Source: Streptomyces sp. NRRL F-4489
Lineage (GTDB): Bacteria > Actinomycetota > Actinomycetes > Streptomycetales > Streptomycetaceae
Direction: 5' to 3'
NCBI RefSeq assembly: GCF_001509485.1
Contig: NZ_LLZI01000270.1
Location: 1-49,298 of the forward strand
Length of the DNA: 49,298 nucleotides
A program made the translations under genes and the position numbers. This document shows positions 1 through 7,761 of the stretch, in pieces (positions within the stretch are counted from its first letter, which is position 1; every line of letters starts with the position of its first letter). Under the pieces are notes generated by a model. The model had not been told where the DNA came from. It ran no database searches and worked only from the letters and a program-made list of their open reading frames with translations.

Positions 1-277
1 GGGGGGGGCGGGATCGGGGTCGGGGGGCGGGGCGGTTCCGTCCATGGGGTGGTGCACCGTGCCGTCCGCCGTCCCGTCCGCTGTGCCGTCCACCGCGCCG
101 TCCGCCATCGGCCGCTCCCGTTCTCGCGCGTCCCGCCGCCGTCCCCCGGGCCACCGCGGCCCGGTACGACGATCCTGCGCCCGGCGGCGCGGCCGGACGA
201 CCGCAGCGGGCCCGAACGCGGGTACCGGCCGCCCCGGGAGGGGACGGCCGGGCGGGACCACCGCGCGAGCGGCGCGC

Positions 278-469
278 TCAGGCGGGCTGCCGCTGCTCGT
301 TCTTGAGGGACTTCCGGATCTGCTCGCGCAGTTCGGGGCTGTCCTCGTGGCCGTGGACGGAGACCGCGTGCGCGCTGGCGGCGCGGACCACTTCCTCCTC
401 CTCGCCGGCGATGACGAGGCTGCACTTGGTCTCACTCGGGTAGTCCCGGCAGTCGATCATCTTGCGCAT
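278..469 (-). CDS. DUF1059 family small protein
   Basis: A 63-residue protein starting MRKMIDCRDYP and ending in a charged PELREQIRKSL helix. The conserved pattern (MIDC, CSLVIAGEEEEVV, HAVSVHGH) matches the DUF1059 family, whose function is unknown. The start is set by a strong Shine-Dalgarno sequence: the minus strand reads AGGAGG about 9 bases before the ATG at 469. It is transcribed away from the LuxR-type gene. The two cysteines and the HGH motif could bind a metal, but that is inference. Confidence 0.85.
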   Translation of the reverse strand: MRKMIDCRDYPSETKCSLVIAGEEEEVVRAASAHAVSVHGHEDSPELREQIRKSLKNEQRQPA

Positions 470-864
470 GATCCACCACCTCCTCGTCTCCAGTGTCGGG
501 CGCCGCCGGCCGCCCGGCGCGGCGCGTACGGGAAACCGCGTATGGCGCACCGGGCGCCGGGCCTGGTGCAGTGGAGGCGGAGACGGAAGGACACGGGCGC
601 CCCACCGCCGGACGGGCGCCGCTGACGGACGGTGACGGGCCGCCCACCGGGGAGTCCGCGCACCGTGCCCCGTCCACCGGGGCGTCCGCCCACCGCCTCC
701 CACGGCCGTCGGGCGCCGAGCGCGCCCGACGCCCCCGGCCGGTCTTCCCCCGGCCGGCCGGGCGGCCCCGCTCCGGACGGCTCCCGGGCCCCGCCGGGAG
801 CCGCTCGCCGCTGCCCGCCCGGGCCCGCCTTGACCGGCGTACGGGTGCCGGTCAGGCTGGAGCC
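470..864. other. Intergenic region between divergent genes
   Basis: About 395 bases between the divergent DUF1059 and LuxR-type genes. Long reading frames cross it on both strands, but their arginine/proline/glycine-rich translations look like GC-rich noise. It must hold the promoters of both flanking genes. No convincing -10/-35 pair or operator was identified by eye. Confidence 0.4.
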
Positions 865-1659
865 ATGAGCGCGGCCGCGGAGGCCGGCCTGGGGCGGATC
901 CTGCCCGTCGTGGACCTCCTCATCGACGCCGTGGACGAGGAAGCCCTGGTTCCGGCGCTGCTCCCGCTGCTGCTCGGCGCGGTCCCCGGCGACAGCGTCA
1001 TCTGGTCGCCCCGCCCGGACGCGGACCATCCGCGGCACACCCTGCCCGAGGACCTGCTGAGCCGGGAAGTCGTCGAGGCGTTCGACCGCGCGTGGTGGTG
1101 CGACCCGTTCGTCCGGCACACCCGGCTCGGCAGCGGCACCCCGCTGCGCCGCTCGGCGCTCCAGACGCCCGCGGAGTTCCACGCGCTGCCCCTCTACCCG
1201 GACGTCTTCCGGGTGTTCGGGGCCGAGCGGCAGCTGGCGATGTCGTTCCCGGCGGGCTACGCCGGGGGCGGGCCGCGGCGGGTGGCGGTGGTGGTCAGCC
1301 GGGGCGGGGGCGGCCCGGACTTCTCCGACGCGGACGTGGCCGCCGCCGGGCTGCTGCGGACCCGCCTGAGCCGGGTCCTGGGCCGGCTGGCGCCGCCGGC
1401 TCCGGCGCCCGCCCAGGAGCGGGTGACCCGCCGCGAGTCGGCCGTCCTGGGACTGCTCGCGGACGGCCTGACGAACCAGCAGATCGCGCACCGGCTGGCG
1501 ATCAGCCCGCGCACCGTCGACAAGCACCTGGAGCACGCCTACGCCAAACTGCGGGTCGGCGGCCGGGTCGCGGCGGCCAACGCCTGGCTGATGCGGGACG
1601 CGGGGGCGGGCATGGGAATAGGGACGGGGGCGGGGACGGGGACGGGGACGGAGCGCTGA
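865..1659 (+). CDS. LuxR family transcriptional regulator
   Basis: A 264-residue protein. Residues about 187-245 form a LuxR/GerE helix-turn-helix: TRRESAVLGLLADGLTNQQI followed by AHRLAISPRTVDKHLEHAYA and KL. This is the DNA-binding half of NarL/LuxR regulators. The N-terminal 180 residues have no receiver-domain aspartate pattern and look like an unassigned effector domain. The chosen ATG follows GGCTGGAG; longer upstream readings are compositionally implausible. The C-terminal tail is a low-complexity Gly/Thr stretch encoded by a GGGGAC-type microrepeat (about 1618-1650), probably length-variable. The regulated genes cannot be inferred from the context. Confidence 0.85.
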   Translation: MSAAAEAGLGRILPVVDLLIDAVDEEALVPALLPLLLGAVPGDSVIWSPRPDADHPRHTLPEDLLSREVVEAFDRAWWCDPFVRHTRLGSGTPLRRSALQTPAEFHALPLYPDVFRVFGAERQLAMSFPAGYAGGGPRRVAVVVSRGGGGPDFSDADVAAAGLLRTRLSRVLGRLAPPAPAPAQERVTRRESAVLGLLADGLTNQQIAHRLAISPRTVDKHLEHAYAKLRVGGRVAAANAWLMRDAGAGMGIGTGAGTGTGTER

Positions 1660-1749
1660 CCCGGCGGGCGGCCCACGCCAGGCGCGCGCCAGCGGCCCGG
1701 TCGGCGTGGCCTTCCGCCCGGCCCGGCTCATGGGCTCGCCGAACCCGGC

Positions 1750-2403
1750 TCAACTCCCATATTTCCCCGGCCAGTTCCACTCCCCCGTCGCCGCGAAGCG
1801 GTCCAGCCGGGTCGCGTACGGTGCCGGATCGAGACCCTGGCCGGCGAGCCAGCCGGGGTCGAGGTGGGTGGCGCGGTACGGCTCGGCACCGTCCCCGGCG
1901 AGCGCGACCACGATGCCGCCGCGCCCGTCCGCGCGCATCCGGGCCGCGAGGTGGCAGGCCGCCCACAGCGCGGTGCCGGCGGCCGGGCCGCAGGCGAGCC
2001 CCGCGGCCCGGTGCAGCCAGCGCATCGCGGCGACCGAGGCGGCGTCCGGCACCGGGACGACCAGGTCGATCAGCTCGGCGCGGAAGCCCGGTTCGGTGCG
2101 CGGGCGGCCGATGCCGGGGATCCGGGACGGCATCCCGGTCGCGTAGTCGTCGCAGCCGCTCGCCCAGGCCGGGAAGTACGCGGAGTTCTCCGGGTCGGCG
2201 ACGGCCAGCCGGGCCGGCAGCCGGTCCTTGACGCTGCCGGTGGGCTGCGCCGACTCGTCCTTGACGTAGAGGCCGATCGCGGGCAGGTCGGGCAGGTCGG
2301 CCAGCGGCACCGGACGCAGCGGGGTCGGTACGGCGTCGGCGGCCAGCGCGGCGAGCGCCCGCTCGGCCCAGGATCCGCCGGCGGGCGGGGCGGGGGTGGT
2401 CAC
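1750..2403 (-). pseudogene. Cysteine synthase-like PLP enzyme, internally deleted
   Basis: A 217-residue remnant of a fold-type II PLP enzyme (cysteine synthase/cystathionine beta-synthase group). The N-terminus keeps the LYVKDESAQPTGSVKDR block with the PLP lysine at about K59. It then jumps straight to ARLAVADPENSAYFPAW, a block that in full-length relatives (about 350 residues) lies far downstream. The intervening part with the S/T-S-G-N-T substrate loop and the glycine-rich phosphate-binding region is missing in frame, so catalysis is unlikely. The C-terminal third looks intact. The GTG start at 2403 follows GGGAG. Calling it a pseudogene is inference; the reading frame is open throughout. 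Confidence 0.7.
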
Positions 2404-2511
2404 GGGCGGCTCCCGGAAGGGGCGTTCGTGGGTGGGCTCCCGAAAGGGACGGTCACGGGCGCGCTCCCCGAGGAGGACGCGTTCACGGGCGCGTTCCCGG
2501 AGGTGGTCAGG
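2402..2511. repeat. Imperfect 27-30 bp tandem repeats
   Basis: About four degenerate units, each with a GGGCTCCCGRAAGGG-like core followed by CGTTCACGGGCG-like sequence. They lie between the two minus-strand genes and run into the end of the acetyltransferase gene. They may arise from slippage. No function is evident. Confidence 0.5.
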
Positions 2512-2959
2512 GGCCGACGGGGCCCGGGTCGAGCAGGCCGAGCGTCATCCACTGCTCGGGCGCCGCCAGCGGCCGGAAGCCGACCTTCTCGTAGACGCCG
2601 TGCGCGTCCTTGGTGGCCAGGGTGATCCGGGCCAGGCCGTGCGGGGCCAACTCCTCGGCGACGGCCTCGACCAGCGCGGTGCCCAGGCCCTTGCCGCGGT
2701 CGTCGCGGCAGACGTAGACATCGCAGAGCCAGGCGAAGGTGGCGTAGTCGGTGATGACCCGGGCGTACGCCACCTGGCGCCCGGAACTCCGTTCGTAGAC
2801 GCCGAAGTTGAGGGAGCCGGCCAGCGCCCGGTCGTGGTGTTCGCGGGTGCGGCCGAGGGCCCAGTACGAGTCGGTGGCGAGCCACTGGTGCACCAGGGCG
2901 GAGTCGAGGCGGTCCGGGTCGGTGGAGATCTCGTAGCCGTCGAGGGCGTGCGCGTTCAT
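2507..2959 (-). CDS. GNAT family N-acetyltransferase
   Basis: A 150-residue GCN5-related acetyltransferase. The acetyl-CoA pyrophosphate-binding motif A is VYVCRDDRGKGLGTALVEAV (consensus R-G-x-G-x-A/G), followed by the motif B region ATKDAHGVYEKVGFRPLAAP. It would transfer acetyl from acetyl-CoA to an amine; the substrate is unknown. The start MNAHALDGYE at 2959 is chosen because upstream in-frame sequence is translated 42-bp repeat. No clear Shine-Dalgarno precedes it, so the message may be leaderless. Confidence 0.85.
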   Translation of the reverse strand: MNAHALDGYEISTDPDRLDSALVHQWLATDSYWALGRTREHHDRALAGSLNFGVYERSSGRQVAYARVITDYATFAWLCDVYVCRDDRGKGLGTALVEAVAEELAPHGLARITLATKDAHGVYEKVGFRPLAAPEQWMTLGLLDPGPVGP

Positions 2960-3053
2960 GCCGGGAGGGTGGCAGACGGCACGGGTCGGAGTCGAACGCG
3001 TTACCGGGGCGGGCTGGGGCATGCGCGTCCCCGGCGGGCCGTACGGCTGGCCG

Positions 3054-3158
3054 CCCCGACCGTGCGCGTCCCCGGTGAGCCGGTACTGCCGGCTGCCCCG
3101 ACCGTGCGCGTCCCCGGTGAGCCGGTACTGCCGGCTGCCCCGACCGTACGCGTCCCCG
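3054..3158. repeat. 42-bp tandem repeat, about 2.5 copies
   Basis: Units begin at 3054, 3096 and 3138, each with CCCCGACCGTGCGCGTCCCC. The first two are identical over 42 bp. The third is cut after about 21 bp and carries one change. A degenerate partial copy precedes them at about 3020-3053. The array is intergenic, between the acetyltransferase gene and the parS sites. Confidence 0.85.
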
Positions 3159-3212
3159 ACCACCGGTCACCCCGCCCGGCCGCGCTCACACCCCCGGGCA
3201 CGCGGCCGCTCA

Positions 3213-3228
3213 TGTTTCACGTGAAACA
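3213..3228. promoter_or_regulatory. parS centromere site 1
   Basis: The 16-bp perfect palindrome TGTTTCACGTGAAACA contains the 14-bp Streptomyces parS consensus GTTTCACGTGAAAC (3214-3227) bound by ParB. In Streptomyces, parS sites cluster around oriC, so the window probably lies in the core chromosome. The site is inside a roughly 61-bp direct repeat that also carries parS site 2. Confidence 0.9.
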
Positions 3229-3274
3229 CCGCTCGCCCGGCAGGAGTTCGCACCCAGGCACGCGGCCGCCTCAC

Positions 3275-3288
3275 GTTTCACGTGAAAC
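3275..3288. promoter_or_regulatory. parS centromere site 2
   Basis: A second exact GTTTCACGTGAAAC, 61 bp after the first. Both copies are flanked by matching sequence (CACGCGGCCGC before, CGGCAGGAGTTC after), so they arose by tandem duplication of a parS-bearing unit. A third partial unit without parS follows near 3310-3335. Confidence 0.9.
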
Positions 3289-3330
3289 ACCATTCCCCCG
3301 GCAGGAGTTCACGCCCAGGAACGCGGCCGC

Positions 3331-4794
3331 TCACGCCACCGCCACCCCCAGCTCCTCGCAGGCGGCGCGCAGGCGGCGGATCCCCTCGTCCAGTTCGCCG
3401 GTGCCGGCCGCCCCGGCGAAGCTCAGCCGGAGATGCGGCGCGGGCGGTTCGGCGGCGAAGTACGGGCGGCCGGCCGCCACCGCCACACCGGCCCGGAGCG
3501 CGGCGCCGGTCAGCGCCGCCTCGTCGGTGCCGTCCGGCAGCCGGAGCCAGAGCGAGCAGCCGCCGAGGAGCGGCCGGCGCCCGGCCGCCGCGGCGAGCGC
3601 CGGCAGTTCGCGCTCCAGGGCGCCGAGCACGGCTTGCCGGCGGGCCGCCAGCACCGAGGAGACCTGCCGGAGGTGGCGGGGCCAGGCGGGCGCGCCGACC
3701 AGTTCGAGCGCGGTCTCCTGGAGCGGCCCGGGGACGAAGAAGGAGTCCACGACCTGGATGGCGCGCAGCCGGTCGAGGACCGGGCCGCGGGCCGCCAGGG
3801 CGCCCACCCGCAGGCCGGGCGAGGTGGCCTTGGTCAGCGAGCGGACGTGCACGACGGTGCCGTCCGGGTCGTCGGCGATCAGGGTGGGCGGCGGCGGGGG
3901 CGCGTCCGCGTGGCCCAGCAGCCGGGCGAAGTCGTCCTCGACCACGAACGCGCCGGCCGCCCGGGCCGTCCGCAGCACCTCGCGGCGCCGGCCGGCGGCC
4001 AGCACCGCGCCGGTGGGGTTCTGGAAGAGCGGCTGGCACACGAACAGCCGGGCCCCGCTGGCCCGGAAGGCGTCGGCGAGCAGATCGGTGCGGACCCCGT
4101 CGTCGTCCACCGGCACCGGCACGGGGCGCAGCCCGGAGGCGCGGGCGACGGCCAGCAGCCCGGGGTACGTCGGCGATTCGACCAGGACGGGGGCGCCGGG
4201 CGGGGCGAGGGCGCGCAGCGCGGCGGTCAGGGCGCTCTGGCCGCCGGCGGTGATCAGCACGTCGCTGGGGGCGAGCGCGCCGCCGGGGCCGCCGATCTCG
4301 CGGGCGAACCAGGACCGCAGCGCGGCCACCCCGTCCACCGGCGGGCGGCCCCAGGCGCCGGGGCGCCGGCCGGCCCGGGCCAGCGCGGCGGCCAGCGCGC
4401 GCTCGGGCTGGAGGCCGGAGTGGAGGTAGCCGCTGTTGAGTTCGATGACGCCGGTGGCGGGGGCGGCGAGGGTGGCGAGGACTCCCGTGGCGTCGACACT
4501 GCGCGGCACCTGGTCGCCGGCCGGCTCGGCGCTGAGCGCGATCTCCTGCCAGGAGGTGTCGGCCGGGCGCGGTGCCGTACGGCGCGGTTCGGCGCGGAAC
4601 GCCCCGGCGCCGGGGCGGGTGACGACCAGCCCTTCGGCGGCGAGGGCGGCCAGCGCCCGGGAGACCGTGACCGGGCTGACCCGGTGGCGTTCGATCAGCG
4701 CCCGACTCGACGGCAGCTTCTCACCCGGAGAGTAGCGCTCCAGCTCTTCCCGCAGGATGGCGGCCAGCTCAGCCCCACTGCTACGCTCATGCAT
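3331..4794 (-). CDS. MocR-type PLP-dependent GntR transcriptional regulator
   Basis: A 487-residue MocR protein. A GntR winged helix-turn-helix occupies residues about 1-70 (LPSSRALIERHRVSPVTVSR), followed by an aminotransferase fold-type I domain. Landmarks are LNSGYLHSGLQP, TAGGQSALTAALRAL, SPTYPGLL, CQPLFQNPTG, the VVEDDF aspartate region and SLTKATSPGLRVG with the PLP Schiff-base lysine at about K321. The ATG at 4794 overlaps the divergent EamA start by two bases, so both genes are probably leaderless; a TATTCT -10-like hexamer lies 8 bases upstream. It likely controls the neighbouring exporter through the inverted repeat at 4811-4833. Confidence 0.9.
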   Translation of the reverse strand: MHERSSGAELAAILREELERYSPGEKLPSSRALIERHRVSPVTVSRALAALAAEGLVVTRPGAGAFRAEPRRTAPRPADTSWQEIALSAEPAGDQVPRSVDATGVLATLAAPATGVIELNSGYLHSGLQPERALAAALARAGRRPGAWGRPPVDGVAALRSWFAREIGGPGGALAPSDVLITAGGQSALTAALRALAPPGAPVLVESPTYPGLLAVARASGLRPVPVPVDDDGVRTDLLADAFRASGARLFVCQPLFQNPTGAVLAAGRRREVLRTARAAGAFVVEDDFARLLGHADAPPPPPTLIADDPDGTVVHVRSLTKATSPGLRVGALAARGPVLDRLRAIQVVDSFFVPGPLQETALELVGAPAWPRHLRQVSSVLAARRQAVLGALERELPALAAAAGRRPLLGGCSLWLRLPDGTDEAALTGAALRAGVAVAAGRPYFAAEPPAPHLRLSFAGAAGTGELDEGIRRLRAACEELGVAVA

Positions 4795-5776
4795 GAGTAC
4801 AGAGAATAGCGCTATCGCCTCGAGTGCGATAGCGGTCACCGCGCCCCAGGACCCCACGTCCCAGGCCCCCGCGCCCCAGGACTCCGCGGCGCCGCGGCGC
4901 CCGGCCCCCACGGCCCGGCCCGCCGGGTCAGGCGTCCTGCTCGCCGCCCTCGGCGTCGCGTCCTTCTCGCTGACCTTCCCCGGCACGGCCTGGGCCCTGA
5001 CCGGTATGGGCCCGTGGACGGTGGTCATGCTGCGCAGCGTGCTGGCCGCCGCGCTGGCCGGCGGATGCCTGGCGGTCTCCCGGGTGCCGCTGCCGGACCG
5101 CCGCGACTGGCCGGGGATCGCGGTGGTCGCCGGCGGCGTCGTGCTCGGCTTCCCGCTGCTGACGACCCTGGCGCTGAAGACCTCCACCACCTCGCACGCC
5201 GCCGTGGTCGTCGGCCTCCTGCCGCTGGCCACCGCCGCCGGGTCGGTGCTGCGTACAGGGGCCCGGCCCTCCCGGGCGTTCTGGATCGCCGCGCTGGCCG
5301 GCGCCGCGGCCGTCCTGGCCTTCGCGATCCAGCAGAGCGGCGGCGCCCCGAACCTCGGCGACCTCTACCTCTTCGGCGCGCTCCTGGTGTGCGCGGCGGG
5401 CTACACCGAGGGCGGCCGGCTGGCCCGCCACATGCCCGGCTGGCATGTCATCGGCTGGGCGCTGGTCCTGGCGCTGCCGGTGACCGTGCCGGGCTCGGTC
5501 TGGGCGCTGGCCACCGAGCCGGTGCACGTCACGGGCCGCGCGGTGGCCGGGCTGGTGTGGCTGGCGGCCGGCTCGACGTTCCTGGGCATGGTGGTCTGGT
5601 ACCGCGGGATGGCCGCCATCGGCGTCTCCCGCGCCAGCCAGCTCCAGCTGGCCCAGCCGCTGCTGACCCTGGTCTGGTCGGTCGTCCTGCTCGGCGAACA
5701 CCTGCCGCCGGCCGCCCCGCTCACCGCCCTGGCGGTACTGGCCTGCATCGTGGTCACGCAGCGGGCGCGGAGCTGA
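4793..5776 (+). CDS. EamA family (DMT) transporter
   Basis: A 327-residue integral membrane protein with about ten hydrophobic helices in two EamA repeats. The second repeat shows the typical ASQLQLAQPLLTLVWSVVLL end followed by GEHLPPAAPL. DMT exporters move small metabolites or amino acids; the substrate is not evident. The first 40 residues are polar (MSTENSAIASS) and encode the operator overlap. The ATG at 4793 overlaps the MocR start and no Shine-Dalgarno precedes it, so it is probably leaderless. The MocR/EamA pairing suggests export responding to a PLP-bound amine or amino acid ligand. Confidence 0.88.
   Translation: MSTENSAIASSAIAVTAPQDPTSQAPAPQDSAAPRRPAPTARPAGSGVLLAALGVASFSLTFPGTAWALTGMGPWTVVMLRSVLAAALAGGCLAVSRVPLPDRRDWPGIAVVAGGVVLGFPLLTTLALKTSTTSHAAVVVGLLPLATAAGSVLRTGARPSRAFWIAALAGAAAVLAFAIQQSGGAPNLGDLYLFGALLVCAAGYTEGGRLARHMPGWHVIGWALVLALPVTVPGSVWALATEPVHVTGRAVAGLVWLAAGSTFLGMVVWYRGMAAIGVSRASQLQLAQPLLTLVWSVVLLGEHLPPAAPLTALAVLACIVVTQRARS
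4806..4833. promoter_or_regulatory. Candidate MocR operator at divergent leaderless starts
   Basis: The perfect inverted repeat GCTATCGC (4811-4818), 7-base spacer, GCGATAGC (4826-4833) overlaps a 10-bp palindrome ATAGCGCTAT at 4806-4815. It lies just inside the EamA reading frame and over the presumed MocR -10. A bound regulator could therefore repress both genes. A further 12-bp palindrome CTCATGCATGAG (4786-4797) is centred on the shared start codons. Confidence 0.65.
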
Positions 5777-6013
5777 GGGGGCGGGGGCGGGGCGCGGATG
5801 GCTTACGGCGCGCGGCGGCTTTCGGGACGCGGGCCCGGAGGCCCACCCGCGCTCACCGGGCGCGCGCCGGGAGGGCGGACCTAAACTGGCGAACGATGGC
5901 AGTTGGTGCCGTCCGGGCCGTTCCGGGCCCGCGATCCGTTGGCCGCCCGCTCCCGTCCGGCCGTACGCGCCGGGCGCTCCGGTCGGCGGTCATCCCAGGC
6001 GGGAGGAGCCCAG

Positions 6014-6223
6014 ATGCACGCGAAGACGGGCGACCGGCTGCTGGTCCACGGCAGAACGGTCGGCCATGGCGACCATGTCGTCGAGATCGTGGAAGTGCTG
6101 GGGGCGAACGGCGAACCGCCCTACCGCATCCGCGCCGAGGACGGCCACGAAACGATCATGTGGCCCGGCCCGGACTGCGTCGTCCAGCACCCCAAGGCCA
6201 CCCGGCCCCACACCATCAGCTAG
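6014..6223 (+). CDS. DUF1918 domain protein
   Basis: A 69-residue protein, MHAKTGDRLLVHGRTVGHGD at the start and a WPGPDCVVQH block near the end. This is the small SH3-like barrel pattern of DUF1918 proteins common in actinobacteria; no function is established. GGGAGGAG at 6001-6008 gives a strong ribosome site for the ATG. It converges on the glycosyl hydrolase gene with a shared terminator hairpin between. Confidence 0.88.
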   Translation: MHAKTGDRLLVHGRTVGHGDHVVEIVEVLGANGEPPYRIRAEDGHETIMWPGPDCVVQHPKATRPHTIS

Positions 6224-6236
6224 CCGGCGCCGGCCA

Positions 6237-6272
6237 CCGGCGGTGGCGCGCCCCGGCGCCCGCCACCGCCGG
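6237..6272. terminator. Bidirectional terminator hairpin
   Basis: A 12-bp perfect inverted repeat, CCGGCGGTGGCG (6237-6248) and CGCCACCGCCGG (6261-6272), with a 12-base loop. It lies between convergent genes ending at 6223 and 6286 and has no U-tract, as is usual in Streptomyces. Confidence 0.75.
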
Positions 6273-6285
6273 GAACGCCGGGGCG

Positions 6286-7620
6286 TCAGCCGCCCCCTGC
6301 CCCCGCCCCGTAGTGGTCCCTGACCACCCGCTCCAGCGCCCCCACCGGATCCCGCACCACGTCCTTCGCCGAGAAGTACACGTGTCCGCCGACCTCCGGA
6401 TGGCGGCGGGCGAAGGCCACATGGCGGGAGAGCTCGGCCGGATCGCGCCAGGCCGCCGGCTGCGCCGTCCGGCCCGCCTTGTAGAGCGCCTCGCCGATGT
6501 AGAGGTCCACCCGCGTACCGGCCACGGTCCGCGCCCACCACGGCACCAGCTCCGCGTAGTCGGCGGCGGTGAAGCCGAGCGGCCAGTACACCTGCGGCAC
6601 GATGTAGTCGAGCCAGCCCTCCCGCACCCAGCGCCGGGTGTCCGCGTAGAGGTCGTCGTACGTCTGCACACCGGCCTCGGTCCGGGAGCCGCGCGGGTCG
6701 GTCCCGCTGTTGCGCCAGACCGCGAACGGGCTGACGCCGAACCGCACCCGCCGCCCGGTCGCCCCGATCCGCTCCGCCATCTCCCGGATCAGCCGGTCGG
6801 TGTTGTCCCGCCGCCAGTCCGCGCGGTGGTCGAACCCGCCGCCGTACGCCTCGAACGCCGCGTCGTCGCGGAAGGTCTGGCCCGCGACCGGATACGGGTA
6901 GAAGTAATCGTCGAAGTGCACCCCGTCGACGGGGTAGCGGCGCACCGCGTCCAGCATCGCGTCCTGCACGAATCGGCGGACCTCCGGCAGCCCGGGGTTG
7001 TAGAAGAGCTTGCCGCCGTAGGGCACCACCCAGGACGGGTGGCGGCGGGCCGGATGGCCGGGCGCGAGCCGGCCGGGGTCGGCGTGGTTGGCGACCCGGT
7101 ACGGGTTGAACCACGCGTGCAGCTCCAGCCCGCGCCGGTGCGCCTCGCGGACCGCGAAGTCCAGCGGGTCCCAGCCCGGGTCGCGGCCCTGGGTGCCGGT
7201 CAGGCACTGCGCCCAGGGCTCGTACGGCGACGGCCACAGCGCGTCGGCGCTCGGGCGGGCCTGGAAGAAGACGGTGTTCAGCCGCCGCCGGACCGCGGTG
7301 TCCAGCAGGCGGGTCAGCTCCTGCCGCTGGGTGTCGGGGGCCAGCCCGGGCCGCGACGGCCAGTCCAGGTTGGCCACCGTCGCCAGCCACATCCCCCGCA
7401 TCTCCCGCCGCGGCGAGCCTCCCTTCCCCGGGTGCGCCCCCTCACCGCCCGTCCCCCCGGCCCCACCCGGGGCACCCGCACCGGCCGCCTCCCCCGGAGC
7501 ACCCGCCCCCAGCACCATCCAGGAGGCCGCCCCCACCACCACCGCCGCACCGAACCCCCTACGCGTCATCCCCCGCGCCATCCCTCGCGCCATCCCTCGC
7601 ATCAAAAACCCCCATCTCAT
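6286..7620 (-). CDS. Family 10-like glycosyl hydrolase (GHL10/DUF187), exported
   Basis: A 444-residue secreted protein. The N-terminus has a twin-arginine-like motif (TRRGFGAAVVVG) and a Gly/Ala-rich linker to about residue 75. The catalytic domain begins MRGMWLATVANLDWPSRPG and contains the family signatures NTVFFQARPSADALWPS, HAWFNPYRV and DGVHFDDYFYPYP with paired aspartates, then WLDYIVPQVYWP. Such proteins are putative (beta/alpha)8 hydrolases on cell-wall or exopolysaccharide glycans. The start is uncertain: ATGs at 7620, 7602, 7593, 7581 and 7569 are in frame across a MARGMARGM microrepeat. 7620 is preceded by GGGACG. Confidence 0.85.
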   Translation of the reverse strand: MRWGFLMRGMARGMARGMTRRGFGAAVVVGAASWMVLGAGAPGEAAGAGAPGGAGGTGGEGAHPGKGGSPRREMRGMWLATVANLDWPSRPGLAPDTQRQELTRLLDTAVRRRLNTVFFQARPSADALWPSPYEPWAQCLTGTQGRDPGWDPLDFAVREAHRRGLELHAWFNPYRVANHADPGRLAPGHPARRHPSWVVPYGGKLFYNPGLPEVRRFVQDAMLDAVRRYPVDGVHFDDYFYPYPVAGQTFRDDAAFEAYGGGFDHRADWRRDNTDRLIREMAERIGATGRRVRFGVSPFAVWRNSGTDPRGSRTEAGVQTYDDLYADTRRWVREGWLDYIVPQVYWPLGFTAADYAELVPWWARTVAGTRVDLYIGEALYKAGRTAQPAAWRDPAELSRHVAFARRHPEVGGHVYFSAKDVVRDPVGALERVVRDHYGAGAGGG

Positions 7621-7761
7621 CCGTTTCGTCCCATCTGGCAGCCTCAGAATGCCCGCCCCGGGGCCGTCCTCCCAGCACCTCGCGGAGTAACGTCGGGGGC
7701 GAGGCGGGCGCCGGACCCTTACGGCGTACCGCCGGTCCCGAAGATCAGCGAAAGGCACGAG

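Noticed and set aside
3054..3158. CRISPR array
   Set aside because: The 42-bp units are contiguous, without unique spacers, and no cas genes are nearby.
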